Program-made: the position numbers and the translations under genes
From: Ixodes scapularis
Taxonomy: Eukaryota > Arthropoda > Arachnida > Ixodida > Ixodidae
DNA length: 64,000 bases
Direction of reading: 5' to 3'
Assembly: GCF_016920785.2 (NCBI RefSeq)
Contig: NW_024609857.1
Span: 134,409,094 to 134,473,093 of the forward strand
In this document: one piece after another, positions 33,301 to 44,915 of the stretch
Numbering within the stretch: the first letter of the stretch is position 1
Layout: each line of letters begins with the position of its first letter
The notes under the pieces: generated by a model
Told to the model about the DNA's origin: nothing
The model's database searches: none
The model's input: only the letters and a program-made list of their open reading frames with translations

Positions 33301-33315
33301 ACTCGCGGCGCAACT

Positions 33316-33786
33316 CTACACTCTTAAAAAAAAAAGAGTCTCTATGAGTCTCTTTGGGGGGTATTTGCGCGCCGCAGAATCGACTCAATTTTGTAGAGTC
33401 CCGCGAATCTTTTTTTAAAAAAAGCGCCACGACTCCCTGTGGGGGGTCTTTGCGCGCTACAGATTTGACTCCTCCACGACTCCAGTTTGGAGTCACTTGA
33501 CTCTTTTTTAAAGAAGAGTCCCGCGACTCTCATCACACTGGAGTCATGGTAGTGTATGGGCGACTTCAGGTGACGTAGTCAACTGCGACTCTTTAACGAC
33601 TTTTATCCAACGAAGAAAAAGAGTCACACGACTCCTTCCTGGTAATCCCCGTGACGGTGTAACAAGAGTTGTAAGGACCCTCCTTTTATGAAGAGTCCCC
33701 CGACTCCTATCGCAAAAGAGTCATGGGAGTGCATGAGCGACTCTCCGAAAGATAGTCAGTGCTGACTTTCACTTTTTCTGGAGTAT
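33316..33786. mobile_element. MITE with repeated gagtc/gactc motifs
   Basis: The left end ctacactctt + A-run + gagtc and the right end gacttt...ctttttctggagtatag are an imperfect inverted pair. The interior holds about 20 gagtc or gactc pentamers in both orientations, far above chance for 470 bp. A related right end (gactcctttttctaagagtgtag) is at 63648-63669. Superfamily unknown; the motif may be a transposase or host-factor site. Confidence 0.6.
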
Positions 33787-35456
33787 AGCAGCCCTATCAA
33801 GTATCAGTTTGCTTAACAAAGGGAGGCATTGTGATCGTTAGGAGACTTCTTGCCGCCTGTGAGGTTCAACTTGAATTTCCCTAAAACGGTAGTAACATCA
33901 ACTGTGTGAAAGTATAAAAGTTGAAATGGAAACTTCGATTCTACCTAAAAGAAGTGGTAACATCAATTGTCTGCAAGTGTAAACGTCGAAATGCAGAACT
34001 GATATTTCCTGTAATGAAACATGGAAAAATGAACGATGATGGTCTTAACGATGCTGAACTGAATGCTGCTCTAAAATTTATCATGAAACGCAACAGAAGC
34101 TTTCAGGACAGCATTGTTTTGTTACATTCGAATTTGCACACAACAAAAAAAAAGTAAAAGTTTTTTTTTTAATCGGCAGCCCAACTTTCTATTAGTTTGA
34201 TTATACTTACCATTTACAATAGGTTGTACATGTTTTTTATCACATGTCTAGACTATTGGCAAGAGCTGGTGTGAACGAGCATGTTCTTTTGCTTCATGCC
34301 TGCTTTGATTGGACAGGTGGGTGGCAGTAAATTGCAGGAATCTTCAAATTTAACAATAAAGATAGCTGTTTTCTCTCAGCTCATATCACTGTCATTTGTG
34401 CAAATGCAACTTCATGAGTCCTACCATGCAGGTACTGCAAAACAAGCCACAAGTATTTAAAACAATTACTTTATTAGAAACTAATGTGATACATATTGGC
34501 TCAAAAGCCTGCTTCGGCTTATCACAGGGGTTTTATCACAATAACTAAACAAATAACATCATACGAAATAATACTAATACACAAAACTGGTGTAATTATT
34601 AGACAAGAACGAAAATAAGTTACAATGACAAGTTTTGTGAAGGCTTGCTTTGCCTGCTTGGTGTTGAGGATTAAATTAGAATAAAAAAATAAGTTTCCTA
34701 AAAGCTTTGTTTGCCTACTTGCTGTTTTTTCAAAGCTTTGTTTTTCTTTTTGTAGTTTCTTCTTCTACGGTTTGAATCCTCAGATCAACAAATGCGCAAA
34801 AAAAAAAAAAAATCTAACAGAAGTTTAGATACACAATGGAACACACAAACCTTTTTATTATAGCTGGAATATTCACCAAATACATATGGAAAACATTAAA
34901 ACAGTAACCGTTATTGGTAATTCTTTTTCCCTGCTCTAGGAATGTGCTCCGAGTGCTGTCACAACTTTCACAGCTCTTACCGAGATCTCTGTATTTTTTT
35001 ACCCATGAGGGTGCTCAAGCACAAAAAGTGTGCTTCGTCGATTCCCCCCCCCCCACATACTGACCTTTCTATGCTCAGTACATGGCTAATACCCGAGAGA
35101 TTCTTGCTGAAAAGTCCAGGACGTCGATTCATAGGTCCTCGCAGACAACGCACATGCTACCAGATGTCCATGGGTGCTTTCCAGTGAAAAGTAATGCCGG
35201 GTTTTCGAAAGTTTTTACTGGGTCCTGGGGGAAAAAAATCCAATGAAAAGAAATCAGTTCTGGAAGTCAGACGAAGTTGTAGGTGAGCAAAGTAAAATTG
35301 TCGAGGTCATGTTAAGTGCCCACAGTGTCATAGATGAAAAGTCCATGCAGCAGAGTGAAGGCAAGTGAGGCAGACGCCCACTGCTGCCTTTCTATATTTC
35401 GCTTTCCCCAATTCTCACTTGATTGTGAAGTGTTTCGTACGTTGGAACCAGTGCAT
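33787..35456. other. No gene recognised
   Basis: AT-rich. Two degenerate copies of a ~77-bp segment (ggtagtaacatcaactgtgtg... and ggtaacatcaattgtctgc..., 33890-34000) precede a short Lys-rich frame at 33921-34157 that I do not recognise. A-runs at 34142 and 34799 and a C-run at about 35045 are present. Confidence 0.5.
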
Positions 35457-35710
35457 CAGGGTGTCTACCAAATTACTCATTTCAATGTCCTTGACTTTTC
35501 TAGAATTTCCCTTGACTATTTTGATAAAAACTTCCTGACCACTTCTGGGTCAAAGAATCATAATTCGGAAATATTATTCAGCATAGTCGTGCCCATGCGC
35601 AACCGTCAAGCTTTGTTCCGTATCGCCGTTCCACTTTCAGTGGTCATTTTCCCTGATGAAGCCAACTTTTTGACGATTTCCCTGAGAATTTCAGGTTGGT
35701 AGACACCCTG
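35457..35710. mobile_element. hAT-like MITE (254 bp)
   Basis: Begins cagggtgtctaccaa and ends ttggtagacaccctg, perfect 15-bp inverted termini of the CAGGG type common in hAT elements. No coding capacity. I could not find a clean 8-bp target duplication, so the superfamily rests on the termini alone. Confidence 0.7.
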
Positions 35711-36136
35711 ATGATGTATCAGGTTACAGATGGACAGCTATAAAAATGCAGACTATTGCATTCAAAATTCTTGTAGCCATCAGGAGGAACCTAAAATATT
35801 CCCATGGAGAGAGAGAGAGGGGGAGGGGCAAGGGAGGCTGCTGATGCTATTGTCTGCTTTTTCTTTTGGAAGAATATCAATTTAAGGTTCAAAGGGAACG
35901 TAAATAATAAATCAGTAAGTGCACTGAGAGCACTTGAGGCACAAGGGGCACGGTCCCTACTAAGGAAAGGGGGGAGGGTACCAAGTCTAGCTGAACTTGT
36001 TCTGCAGCACCCTGCATAAGCTAGGTGCTAGACAAGACTGGGGCTTATCTACTGAGACTGTCTAGTAATGTCAAAGAAAGCATTATAAAACTCTTTGCTG
36101 GGCAAGCTGCTCCGTGGCTGCAATGAAAAAAAGGAG
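35711..36136. other. No gene recognised
   Basis: Low-complexity gagagagaggg at about 35809 and otherwise featureless sequence. Confidence 0.5.
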
Positions 36137-36240
36137 TACATTAAGACAGGGACAAGGAAGGAAGGAAAGACTTTTTTTCTGAATAAACTAGCGGGTAGTG
36201 AGCGCTTGTTTCTTCCTTTCTCGTCCCCGTCTTATTGTGC
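36137..36240. repeat. Short fold-back repeat
   Basis: attaagacagggacaaggaagg on the left pairs imperfectly with cctttctcgtccccgtcttatt on the right around a ~40-nt loop containing gaataaactagcgggtagtg. Probably a short dispersed repeat. Confidence 0.5.
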
Positions 36241-39200
36241 TCTCTTTTTGGTTGTAACGAAAGCAAGCCACGATGGAATTCAGAGAGGGCTTAAAGCTTG
36301 CTTTAACATCTGTGTGCATGTGAGGGAATGCTTCATGTACAAGGCCTACTACAAGGTAGTAATCATTACAATTTTCCATCTGAGTAACAAAATAATGCAT
36401 CTCTGCATTACAAAGTATCCTATAACTTTTCGTGTGCTGTACCGATATAGGCATATTTTCCATGCAGAAATGGCGGGACACTAAAACTAATAGTAATTTG
36501 TTTATCATCTTTGCTTAGATAAATATTTCTGGTTTGGCAGGAAAGAAGCGCCTTCCAACATGAGCCCGAATCTGGTCTTCGGTTCGTTTTAAGTCATGGC
36601 CAAGTACTCCTAATAAAATATTGAAATAACCATTTGAGAAGACAGCGGAGGATACATATCTCACTTGGTCTCCAGCTTTAAAAAAAAAATATGTTTACAC
36701 ATTGGCATAGCGAAGACACCCTTTCAAACACATTTATCTTAAACAACCATAGTTACATGTGATTTATTTTAGCATGAGTAGTTACATCGACCACGCAAAC
36801 AGCACGGCTTTCCTCCGCTCTTGTCCCTTCCCCTATCTTGTTTTCTTTTGCGAAGATCGGCATTGATAAGAATAGCGTAGGCCCTTACGACAGCAAACAG
36901 AGCTTGTTAGTGGTTGTCCGCACCAATTTAATCATAACAGTCTAACCCTCTTTTTAAAGAATGCAAACAAAAAGATGTTCTCCAACTGAAAAAAAAGGAC
37001 TAAAGTGGATTAAAGTATGACCATAGCACCTCTATACTCACAAAGCCTGCCAGTTCGACGACGGAGTCAGAGTGCCTGGTCACAGATTTGGAGCGTGAGG
37101 ATTTGGTAGCACAGAACATTAAAGAGCCATTCTTCGGGGAACCTGGATGTCAGCACACAGCCTTTGCAGTGGCGAGGACCCAAAACATACTTCTTTCGTG
37201 TTTCGCGTCCGCTGCGGCGAGAGACTTCTCCGTTGTATGCCACTCCACCTTTTTCATTTCGGCGACCGCTTCTCGTGGCAATCTGCCAGGTTTTGTCAGT
37301 ATAAAGGAGGCTATGGTACGACATATACTGGTGCTCTGTAGCGGGGTGCCATCCTGCCGTGTAATCTTTGGGAAGCCCCTTTGTATACAGAACTCTGAGA
37401 ATGTAGAGGTTATCTATATTACTTGTGACCATTATCTGCAACTCACAAATTTCAGTGCTGCATTGGATTGTTTACAGCAAGGCATGCAAGTGAGTAATGT
37501 TTTTTTTTTTTTTTTATCCGCAAAACTTTCAAAAGGTCGAATTGTTTACCTCGGCAAAAACTGCACGGTTCGGAGCAAAGCCACGCAGGCGGCAAGGCGT
37601 TGACACCAAGAGGTCCCGTTCTCTTTCCCTCGCTGGCTCTTGTGGTACCCTTGTCTCCGTCGACTGAAAGGAAAGTCCCTTCAGTGTCGTGCATACTTCA
37701 GCCTCCACTGAAGCAAAAATGATTCCATATGAACCTACTTGCCATTGAACGCCAAAGTTCACTTCTTCACTCTTATTTCCTACCTACCTAATACGATGGT
37801 TTGTTAACAGGAACACCACCGTTAACTAGAAAACTCATTCGTAATGCAAGACCTACGTAGTGAGGAATCATGTTCAAGGTCTGATTAAACAACAAGCATG
37901 GGCACTAAAGACACCCTCCTACATGGGTGGGTATTAGTGGACCCGATTTGGCTAACATATGCGAGGCCTAGCTTGACAACATAATAAATGACATTCTTTC
38001 TGGTCACATTATTATTTTTAGATGCCTTGGCATTAGTTCTGACCTTGTACTGGTTTTGAGCGCACCAATATAATGTTTGCAACTTCGCCATGGGAACCAC
38101 AAGGTTCTTTCAAAACTAAACAGCAAGCTTTAAAATAAAATAACAAAAAAAGTTGTACAGATGCACGAATATAATTACCATTGTCTATGCCCGCATCTGC
38201 TGGCACCTGTTTCCAGAAAAATCAACAAATACCAAAGTAATGCACGTATTATACATCGTGAAGAGGCCTGCCGACAACCTGATGAAATGCCAAGAACGCA
38301 TGAACTGTTAAGTTTTCCGTTCACTGCATGGTTCTCTGAAGGCCCATTCACTCTCTTGCGACCTCTTAAAACTGGGTTCCTTAAAACCTCTTACAACGAG
38401 ACGACACACTGGCGCCATCTATTGAGTAGCAGTGTAAACTTGGCGGTCCGGCATATTTACTATTTCTCTTGCGCATTATTCTTTCTTTCTTGGCTCGAAA
38501 AACGTTTGTCAAGATTATAAACACGCCTTCCTTACAGGTATTACACACGTTTGACCTCGAAAATTCCGCGAAACCTTCGCTCTTGTGAAATGCAGTTCCA
38601 GGGTCACCGCATAGATGGCGCCAGAATGCCAATGTCTACCCTCGTCCTAAGAACTTTTAAGAAGTTTTAACAGATCTCGTCTCTCTCGATAGTACTCGGT
38701 TGCAAGAGTGTGAACGGGCCTTAAGACTCAAGTCATTGACAACTGTGTTCATTTTCTTTCATCTTGGAAAGTGCTTCCAAGATAGCAGTGCCCAGGTATC
38801 CTCCCGAAGTTGCTGGTGCATGCTTGGGACACCCTCGGGAGCTTCTGCCGTTAACTTTAGAAACCTGTGGACGCACACATACTGCGGTTCCATCCTCCAG
38901 CCAAGGCTACCCGCTTGCGCTTGCACAGCTTTCGCAGTTAGTTCATGCTGAGGCCAGACGAGGTAAAGTAGCATTTGCACATTCAAGATAGCAAAACCCA
39001 CCACATGTCGCTCCGAACAGCATGATGATGATACCCAAGAGCTATTTCGCGTATGGTCTATAAAACCTATATAATGCACGATGCTGAACCTGCCAATTTC
39101 TACATAGTTTAGAGCCGGGAAGGCGGACGTGCAGCAAGGCACGCACCTGCAATTGCATCCACTTTGACAGGTGTAATGGGCTTCCTTCCCACAGCGCCAT

Positions 39201-39545
39201 ACTTTGTCACGCCTGGAAGGTTAGCCTGTCACACTCCTTTTGAAGAGGTCCTCGCCCTTGTAAAGGCACCGGGACAACAGGATCAGCAGCGCGAGTCGAA
39301 CTTGGCCTTGCCTATGGCCCAGTCAAATTTTTCTTCTGGTAGGGAAACCCCGCCTCGGAGGTGACGCTGCAAGTGTAAAGATAATCATAAATAAACAGGT
39401 GCTCAAGGAAGTTTTAGAACAGGTATAGTGAATGGACGTATTCCCCACTGGTTCAATTGCCATCTTGTGCCTGCCATGTATTAAGAGTTGTCCCAAGGAA
39501 GCAACAATGATGTTACAAAACCGAAAGTGTCATGCTGCCGAAAGT
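36241..39545. other. No gene recognised
   Basis: About 3.3 kb with only short frames that match nothing I know. A T-run lies at 37500-37515. An inverted pair tggcgccatctat (about 38411) and atagatggcgcca (about 38611) flanks 190 bp and may mark a small MITE. This is the longest stretch without a recognisable repeat, so it may be single-copy intergenic or intronic DNA. Confidence 0.45.
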
Positions 39546-39671
39546 CTGCACTCTAAGAAAAAAGGGAGGAGAAAGGTAGCAAAAGCGACTGTTCCTCCTT
39601 GCTGCGGACAAGTTGCCCAGAGAAGGGAGGAACGGCAGTTCAGATGAAAGGAGGAGGGCGAGTTCCTCCTT

Positions 39672-39752
39672 GTTCAGTTGGCGCAGGGGTAGAACATCGC
39701 GCTATGTCCAAGTGGTCCACGGTTCGATCCCCAGAAAAGTGGGTTCTTTTTT
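39672..39752 (+). ncRNA. tRNA-like sequence with Pol III terminator
   Basis: agttggcgcaggggtag resembles an A box, and ggttcgatccc at 39721-39731 is a good B box. A T-run of about 18 follows. Stems do not close well, so this is a tRNA-derived SINE head or relic. It lies near the left end of the 2.7-kb element. Confidence 0.4.
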
Positions 39753-41977
39753 TTTTTTTTTTTGTAAAGTTTTTTTTATTTTTTTTATTCTTGTTTACCA
39801 AAACACACATAAACAAACCCAGACCAATGAAAGGAAAATTAAAGTCCTTATTATTCTCCGAGACGTTTTCCTCCTCCAGGCAGACCGGAGAAAGCTTTCG
39901 CCCTCCCGACCCATCTTCTTTCGGTTTCGTTTTTCGAGCACATCGCGCACGTTGTTTAATAAATTTATGTTGAGTTGATTGAGCTTTAGCGGCAGCGAAG
40001 GCCGCCTGTAATTCCGTCTTCTAGTCCAAACGTACAGAACATTTTGGTTGCATTGACGTTTTTACCACTAATTTTATCAAACGAGCTAACGAAGCCGCTA
40101 GAAACAGCGAAGTTCCGGAGCAGTGAGAGCAGCGCTACATACACTGGGTAAGACGGCCGTCTCCAATTTGCGGGACACACGCGGAACTACAGCCTGCTAC
40201 AGCAGCGAAACCACGAGGAACTGTGTCGACGTTTTCGACGTTATGGAAATCGCGGGAACTGCGTCTAAGGAAGGCAGGTTTTCCTGCCGGCTGCCTGGGT
40301 GCCTTCCGCGCTGAGTTCGGTTCCGTCGTCCCGTGCCGAGTGCCAACCGGCGTTCAACGTGATTCTTCTGCGTGTCGGCAACATCGTCAACGTGGTTCTG
40401 TATTTCTTCGTGTCAGCGACATTGTGATGGCAGTGTTGTGGGTTGTGAACAGAAGACTGGAATTATCGCCGATGTGACCGTGTGCTCGCGTATCAGTGCT
40501 GTAACAAGATGAGATGACGTAAACTGTCGGGCATTGATGCCGCTGGTCGGGCCGTTATCGGAGGGGCCGGGGTGTCGCAGGATGACATTCCGCATTACAT
40601 TAAAGAGTTTAAAACCACTTGAGGGATTAGGTGCAGTCGATCGACGTGTGGATAGTCATGTTGGAACGCTGGTCTGAACGGTAAGCTCCTATCGTACAGT
40701 GGCCAATGTGACTCGGTCCCCCAGAGCGATTGCGCTCTGGGGAAAAGACAACACTACGAAAGTATGACGGAAAGTACGTATATTTATAATGGAAGTTTAG
40801 CATAAAAAAAAAGACAGGCAAAATCGAAAAAAAAAAAACGCTATCCTTTAATTTACTGTTTAAATATATTACGGTTCCTGTAGAAACTGCCCCCTAAGTG
40901 GCGCGCTGGGATGAGCGCTAGAAGTTTTCGAGCTCGCAACGGCGCAGCTCCGTACACTTAACAGTTGTCGCAAGTCGCGGCTTTGACTGCATTCAAGTTG
41001 ATCGAAAAGCGATTTCTGTGCCCGTGAAGCATCACTTCCAGCTGAGTGGATATCCGCTCTAGAGAGATTAATTCAAGACGGCAGTTGCAGCTTTGCGCGA
41101 ACAGCACAAATAGAAAAACGAACACCACAATATAAATACTGGCTACGAAGGGCCGTGCGGGAAAACAAACTCATGGCTTGGAACCACATTGGAGCGGCTC
41201 GATTTATTGGCTTTCAAATAATTATGGCATGATCGAGCGTCTTCTTTTTAATAAGAGATTCATCCCTTGAGCCATTAAAAATAGCCCCAGATGTATGACA
41301 TTGCTGGAAAAAATCGAACATGTTCGGAATATTTTTTTTTGCTTAGGGAGTCACCGAAAAATTCCGTACGTTCAAAACGACCACTATAAAAGACGGAAAC
41401 GCAGGGCTCGGTAGTAGTGATTGGGATAGTGTGCTGTTGTATTGATGTTTGTATGTGCGATGCCTGTGTATACGTTCAATATATGTTGACCTGATGTTTG
41501 TAGTGTGCGCAACGTGCGCAACGTGTCTACATGTGTTAGAGATTCCGTAGGAAAGGAAACGCAATTGTGGCGTAAGGAAATAAAAATATTTTTTTGTAAA
41601 ACATGAATTGGGCGGTACCTAGCGCCACCTAGCCTAGCTACGTGCGATTACTCTGCTTGACCCTGCCATCTGGTGGCAAGCGATTTAACATCCTTTTACG
41701 CTACGCGGCTACTCCATAATTTCGTGTTACCGTGCTGAGATAAGCCAAGAGGTTGCTTCGGATTTGCTTTTTTTTTTGAGAGCGGCTTTTGGTTTTGCGG
41801 GCGAATGGTTTTCACTCCTCCGTGATGTGCGGTTGACGCAACGGTTGACGAAGGAATTGTGGCTCGAGGAATAGCAAAGGTAGGACATAAAGTGCGCGAA
41901 CTGAGTGCCGGTTTTCTCCGTTGAACATCGCAGTGCTGACGATGAGAAGACTGAGTGACTGCATGCTTTCGAAACGT

Positions 41978-42009
41978 AAGTTTCTTTACCTGCAGGGGTA
42001 AAGAAACTT
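41978..42009. terminator. 13-bp perfect hairpin
   Basis: aagtttctttacc and its exact complement are separated by tgcagg. It may simply be a small fold-back; no gene ends here that would need a terminator, so function is unassigned. Confidence 0.3.
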
Positions 42010-42495
42010 CGGAAATAAATACAGTTCGCGGAAAGCTCGTGTTACGTTTTTATTTCCTGCTCCTCTCACTTCGTGCAATAGACTTAGTGTTCTCGTTAAG
42101 CCTTACCGAGCTCGATTTGCTCGATTCGTGGCCGCCATAATGAGATGCAGTCGACGGAGGAACTTTTCCTCCCCTGCTTAAGGGACGAAAGTTTCTCCCT
42201 TTCTGAAGGAACATATGTGTCAAGAGCGTTCCTCCCTTTAGGGAGGACTATACTGACCCTTTTTTCTAAGAGTGTGCAGTTGGTCTTCAAACCTCTAGTG
42301 AATAAGACAAGCAGGCACACAAGTGCCGCTGTCATCATGGCGTCCCAACTTGTTACCGTGTAGTGACTGTGGACTGTCGAGGCACCGTAAAGAATGGTGC
42401 GGCAAACACACCGGATGGCTAACCCCACCTAAAACCCCTTAACGAGTTTGTGCTAGTTTCGTAAGTGGCATCAAAGCGCTTGAACAGGAGGCCCG

Positions 42496-42600
42496 TGCAG
42501 GACTTGGAAGCAAATGGCAGTGTAGCCCTGAAATGAGAGGCGCTTGGAAGTGAGTGGCAGCACGGCACTCACTCGTGGCACGTGTCTCTCGCTTTCAGAC
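42496..42600. repeat. Dispersed repeat with internal duplication (copy 1)
   Basis: Contains two tandem versions of cttggaagyraatggcag..., ending cactcgtggcacgtgtct. Homologous to 56335-56440. Confidence 0.65.
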
Positions 42601-42606
42601 AATTAA

Positions 42607-42769
42607 GGCTGGACCGCATGTAAGCGATTTAGTGAGCAACGAGGCGAGCATCGGCAACAGCGACGGTGATTTCTCACTGTCGCTTGTAACGCTGCTCGGT
42701 TCTTGAATTACTAGAAAACGTCGCTCATCACATTGGTCGCTTGCTCCTGTCGCTTTCATGCAGTGTGCC
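42607..42769. mobile_element. Short MITE with ~20-bp inverted ends
   Basis: ggctggaccgcatgtaagcga at the left and the complement ggcacactgcatgaaagcga at the right; the interior is rich in gcaacgaggcgagc-type GC blocks. No clear target duplication. Superfamily not assigned. Confidence 0.5.
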
Positions 42770-43707
42770 TCGTCGTGCGGCTAAGCGATAACAAAAAGGG
42801 TCGCCATCTCTTGTCCCGTCGCTCCCTTCATGGTTGTCAGCGCTTGCAAAAATGTGAAGCGTGAAATTTATGTAGGGCTTTGTCCATGCCGGCTCTCAGA
42901 CTGCTGGCAGAACTTTGGGTTTCAGTGAAATACGACCACATGGTTTCTCACTCTACTTATGTACTGAGGAGGAAAGCTGATGAGGAATTAGTTGAAATAT
43001 CAGTTCATGATCTCTTCAAGAAAGTTGTTCGAAACACGTCGTTTTCTGTTGTTTTTTTGGCTGCCTACAGTGCCGCCCGACGGCACTCCACCCGCGCCTA
43101 CAAGTGTCGTCCGAAAGAAAGTCGAACATTCATATTAAAAATAGCGCAAAAGAGACGGGAAAAAAAGACGCTTTTGCGCTATTTTTGCGCTATTCTTAAT
43201 ATGAATGTCCACTACCAACTTGCCCAGCAGACCAAGCTTTTACAAAGTCGAACAGCACATGTATCCCTGGGGAGCTCGTTAACCAACTCCCCGCATACAT
43301 TCATGCCGCCTCGCGGCAACAGTATGCGGCAGCTAATTACAAAACTATTAACCTACTTGGCCCCGTTGCACATGACACCTCGCAGCGTCCAGCCCCTCTG
43401 TCCCATACCAAGCCCCGCTGTCCCCCATGTACCTCCTAAAAGGGACGCATACCATTTTGTTAAAGGGTATGCGCAATCATATTTATGCAATCATTTTAAG
43501 CGCCTACCTTCTTTGCCGTTTCCACGTCTCTTGGGGTTCGGACAAGCCAGCGGGCACGGAGAGAGTAACTACATATCAGTGAGTCATATTTTAACCGGAA
43601 CACGCGGAAACCTCCTTCACCTACGAGGGCGACGCATTGCCGAAAGCGCGCAATATGTGACGTCTTTGGTTCTGGGCTTACCACTGGTCGGAGCCGCTAA
43701 AAGCTTT
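42770..43707. other. Fold-back-containing repeat DNA, no gene
   Basis: A 276-codon frame at 42880-43710 is open but unrecognised. It contains an inverted repeat (43127-43150 against 43187-43209, cattcatattaa..tagcgcaaa) and ends exactly at the TAG that begins array element B. I treat it as chance or relic. Confidence 0.5.
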
Positions 43708-44915
43708 TAGAGCGCAGCTCTTAGGGGCCCGTTTCCGGCTTGAGCGGCGTCGCCGTCGCCGTCGCCGTCGGCGTAACCGCGCGGTGCATTATGGGAAATG
43801 TCCCATAATGCACCGCGCGTGCCCCCCACCGGGGTCACGTGACCTGGTGGGGGGGGCACGTGACCCCCCGAGGTCACGTGACCCCGGTGCATCATGGGAA
43901 ATGTCCCATAATGCACCGCGCGAGCCCCCCACCGGGGTCACGTGACCTCGTGGGGGGCACGTGACCTCCCGATGTCACGTGACTCCCCTGAGGTCACGTG
44001 ACCCCTCCTCGAGGTCACGTGACCCCCTCCTCAAGGTCACGTGACCCCCGCCGATGTCGCGTGCCCACCCCATTACGTCATCGTCACTGATGACGTCACC
44101 GCCATCCACATCGTTAACGTCAACATCACTGATGACGTCATCATCAATGATGACGTCACCGGCATCCACATCGTCATCGTCATCGTCACTGATGACGTCA
44201 CCGGCATCCACATCGTCATCGTCATCGTCACTGATGACGTCACCAGCATCCGCATGTCATCGTCATCATCACTGATGACGTTACCGACATCCGCACCGTC
44301 ATCGTCATCATCACTGATGACGTCATCAGTAACGTCACTGATGTCGTCACCGGCATCCGCATCGTCATCGTCATAATCACTAATGACGTTACCGACATCC
44401 GCATCGTCATCGTCATCATCATTGATGACGTCATCAGTGACGTCACTGATGTGGTCACCGGCATCCACATCGCCATCGTCATCATCACTGATGACGTCAC
44501 CGGCATCCGCATCGTCATCGTCATCATCACTGATGACGTCACCGGCATCCGCATCGTCATCATCACTGATGGCGTTACCGACATCCGCATCGTCATCGTC
44601 ATCATCACTGATGACGTCATCAGCGACGTCACTGATGACGTCACCGACATTCGCATCGTCATCGTCATCATCACTGGTGAATTCATCAGTGACGTCACTA
44701 ATGACGTCATCGGTACCCGCATCGTCATCGTCACTGATGACGTCATCAGTGATGTCAGTGATGACATCATCGGCATTGGGGGTCACGGGACCCCCAAGGT
44801 CACGTGACCCCCCCCTGGTTAGTTTAACCCCCCCGCCCAGTGCCCTTCGCTCCTCCTCCTCAAGAGCTGCGCTCTAGTTCGGCGTTACAGGGAGTTGTAA
44901 ACGGCTTTCACTTTT
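43708..44915 (+). mobile_element. Palindrome-array element, copy B
   Basis: Same termini as copy A: tagagcgcagctcttagg at the left; caagagctgcgctctagttcgg and acagggagttgtaaacgg at the right. The left shell has two palindromes built on gcggtgcattatggga/tcccataatgcaccgc (43778-43819 perfect, 43886-43922 one mismatch) and multiple gtcacgtgac sites. The core is a long array of tgatgacgtcac units of 36-51 bp. It is about 1.2 kb, twice copy A, so core length varies between copies. Confidence 0.85.

Larger units (their letters stand above)
28056..33315 (+). mobile_element. I-like non-LTR retrotransposon (LINE), degenerate
   Basis: Order along the plus strand: ORF1 with zinc knuckles, APE-type endonuclease, reverse transcriptase, RNase H and a C-terminal CCHC. 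An RNase H downstream of RT is characteristic of the I group and some Jockey-related lineages; I favour I-like. The reading frames are broken by several frameshifts, in-frame stops (31697, 32654) and three inverted duplications. The 5' end is not defined (it begins next to the MITE ending at 28053), and another MITE begins where ORF2 ends. No poly-A tail is identified. Confidence 0.82.
39546..42279. mobile_element. Candidate 2.7-kb element with inverted ends
   Basis: Left end ctgcactctaagaaaaaaggg and right end (complement) ctgcacactcttagaaaaaa share about 20 bp. Both subterminal regions are rich in ggagga/tcctcc motifs in both orientations, echoing the gagtc-rich subterminal arrays of the MITE at 33316 with the same terminal sequence. 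No transposase is seen inside. Pairing of these two ends as one element is inference. Confidence 0.5.

Noticed and set aside
36188..36508. Minus-strand 106-codon frame as a host gene
   Set aside because: No domain, overlaps a short fold-back repeat, no splice or polyA context.
42880..43710. 276-codon frame as a gene
   Set aside because: No recognisable domain; it includes a fold-back repeat and ends at the first bases of array element B.
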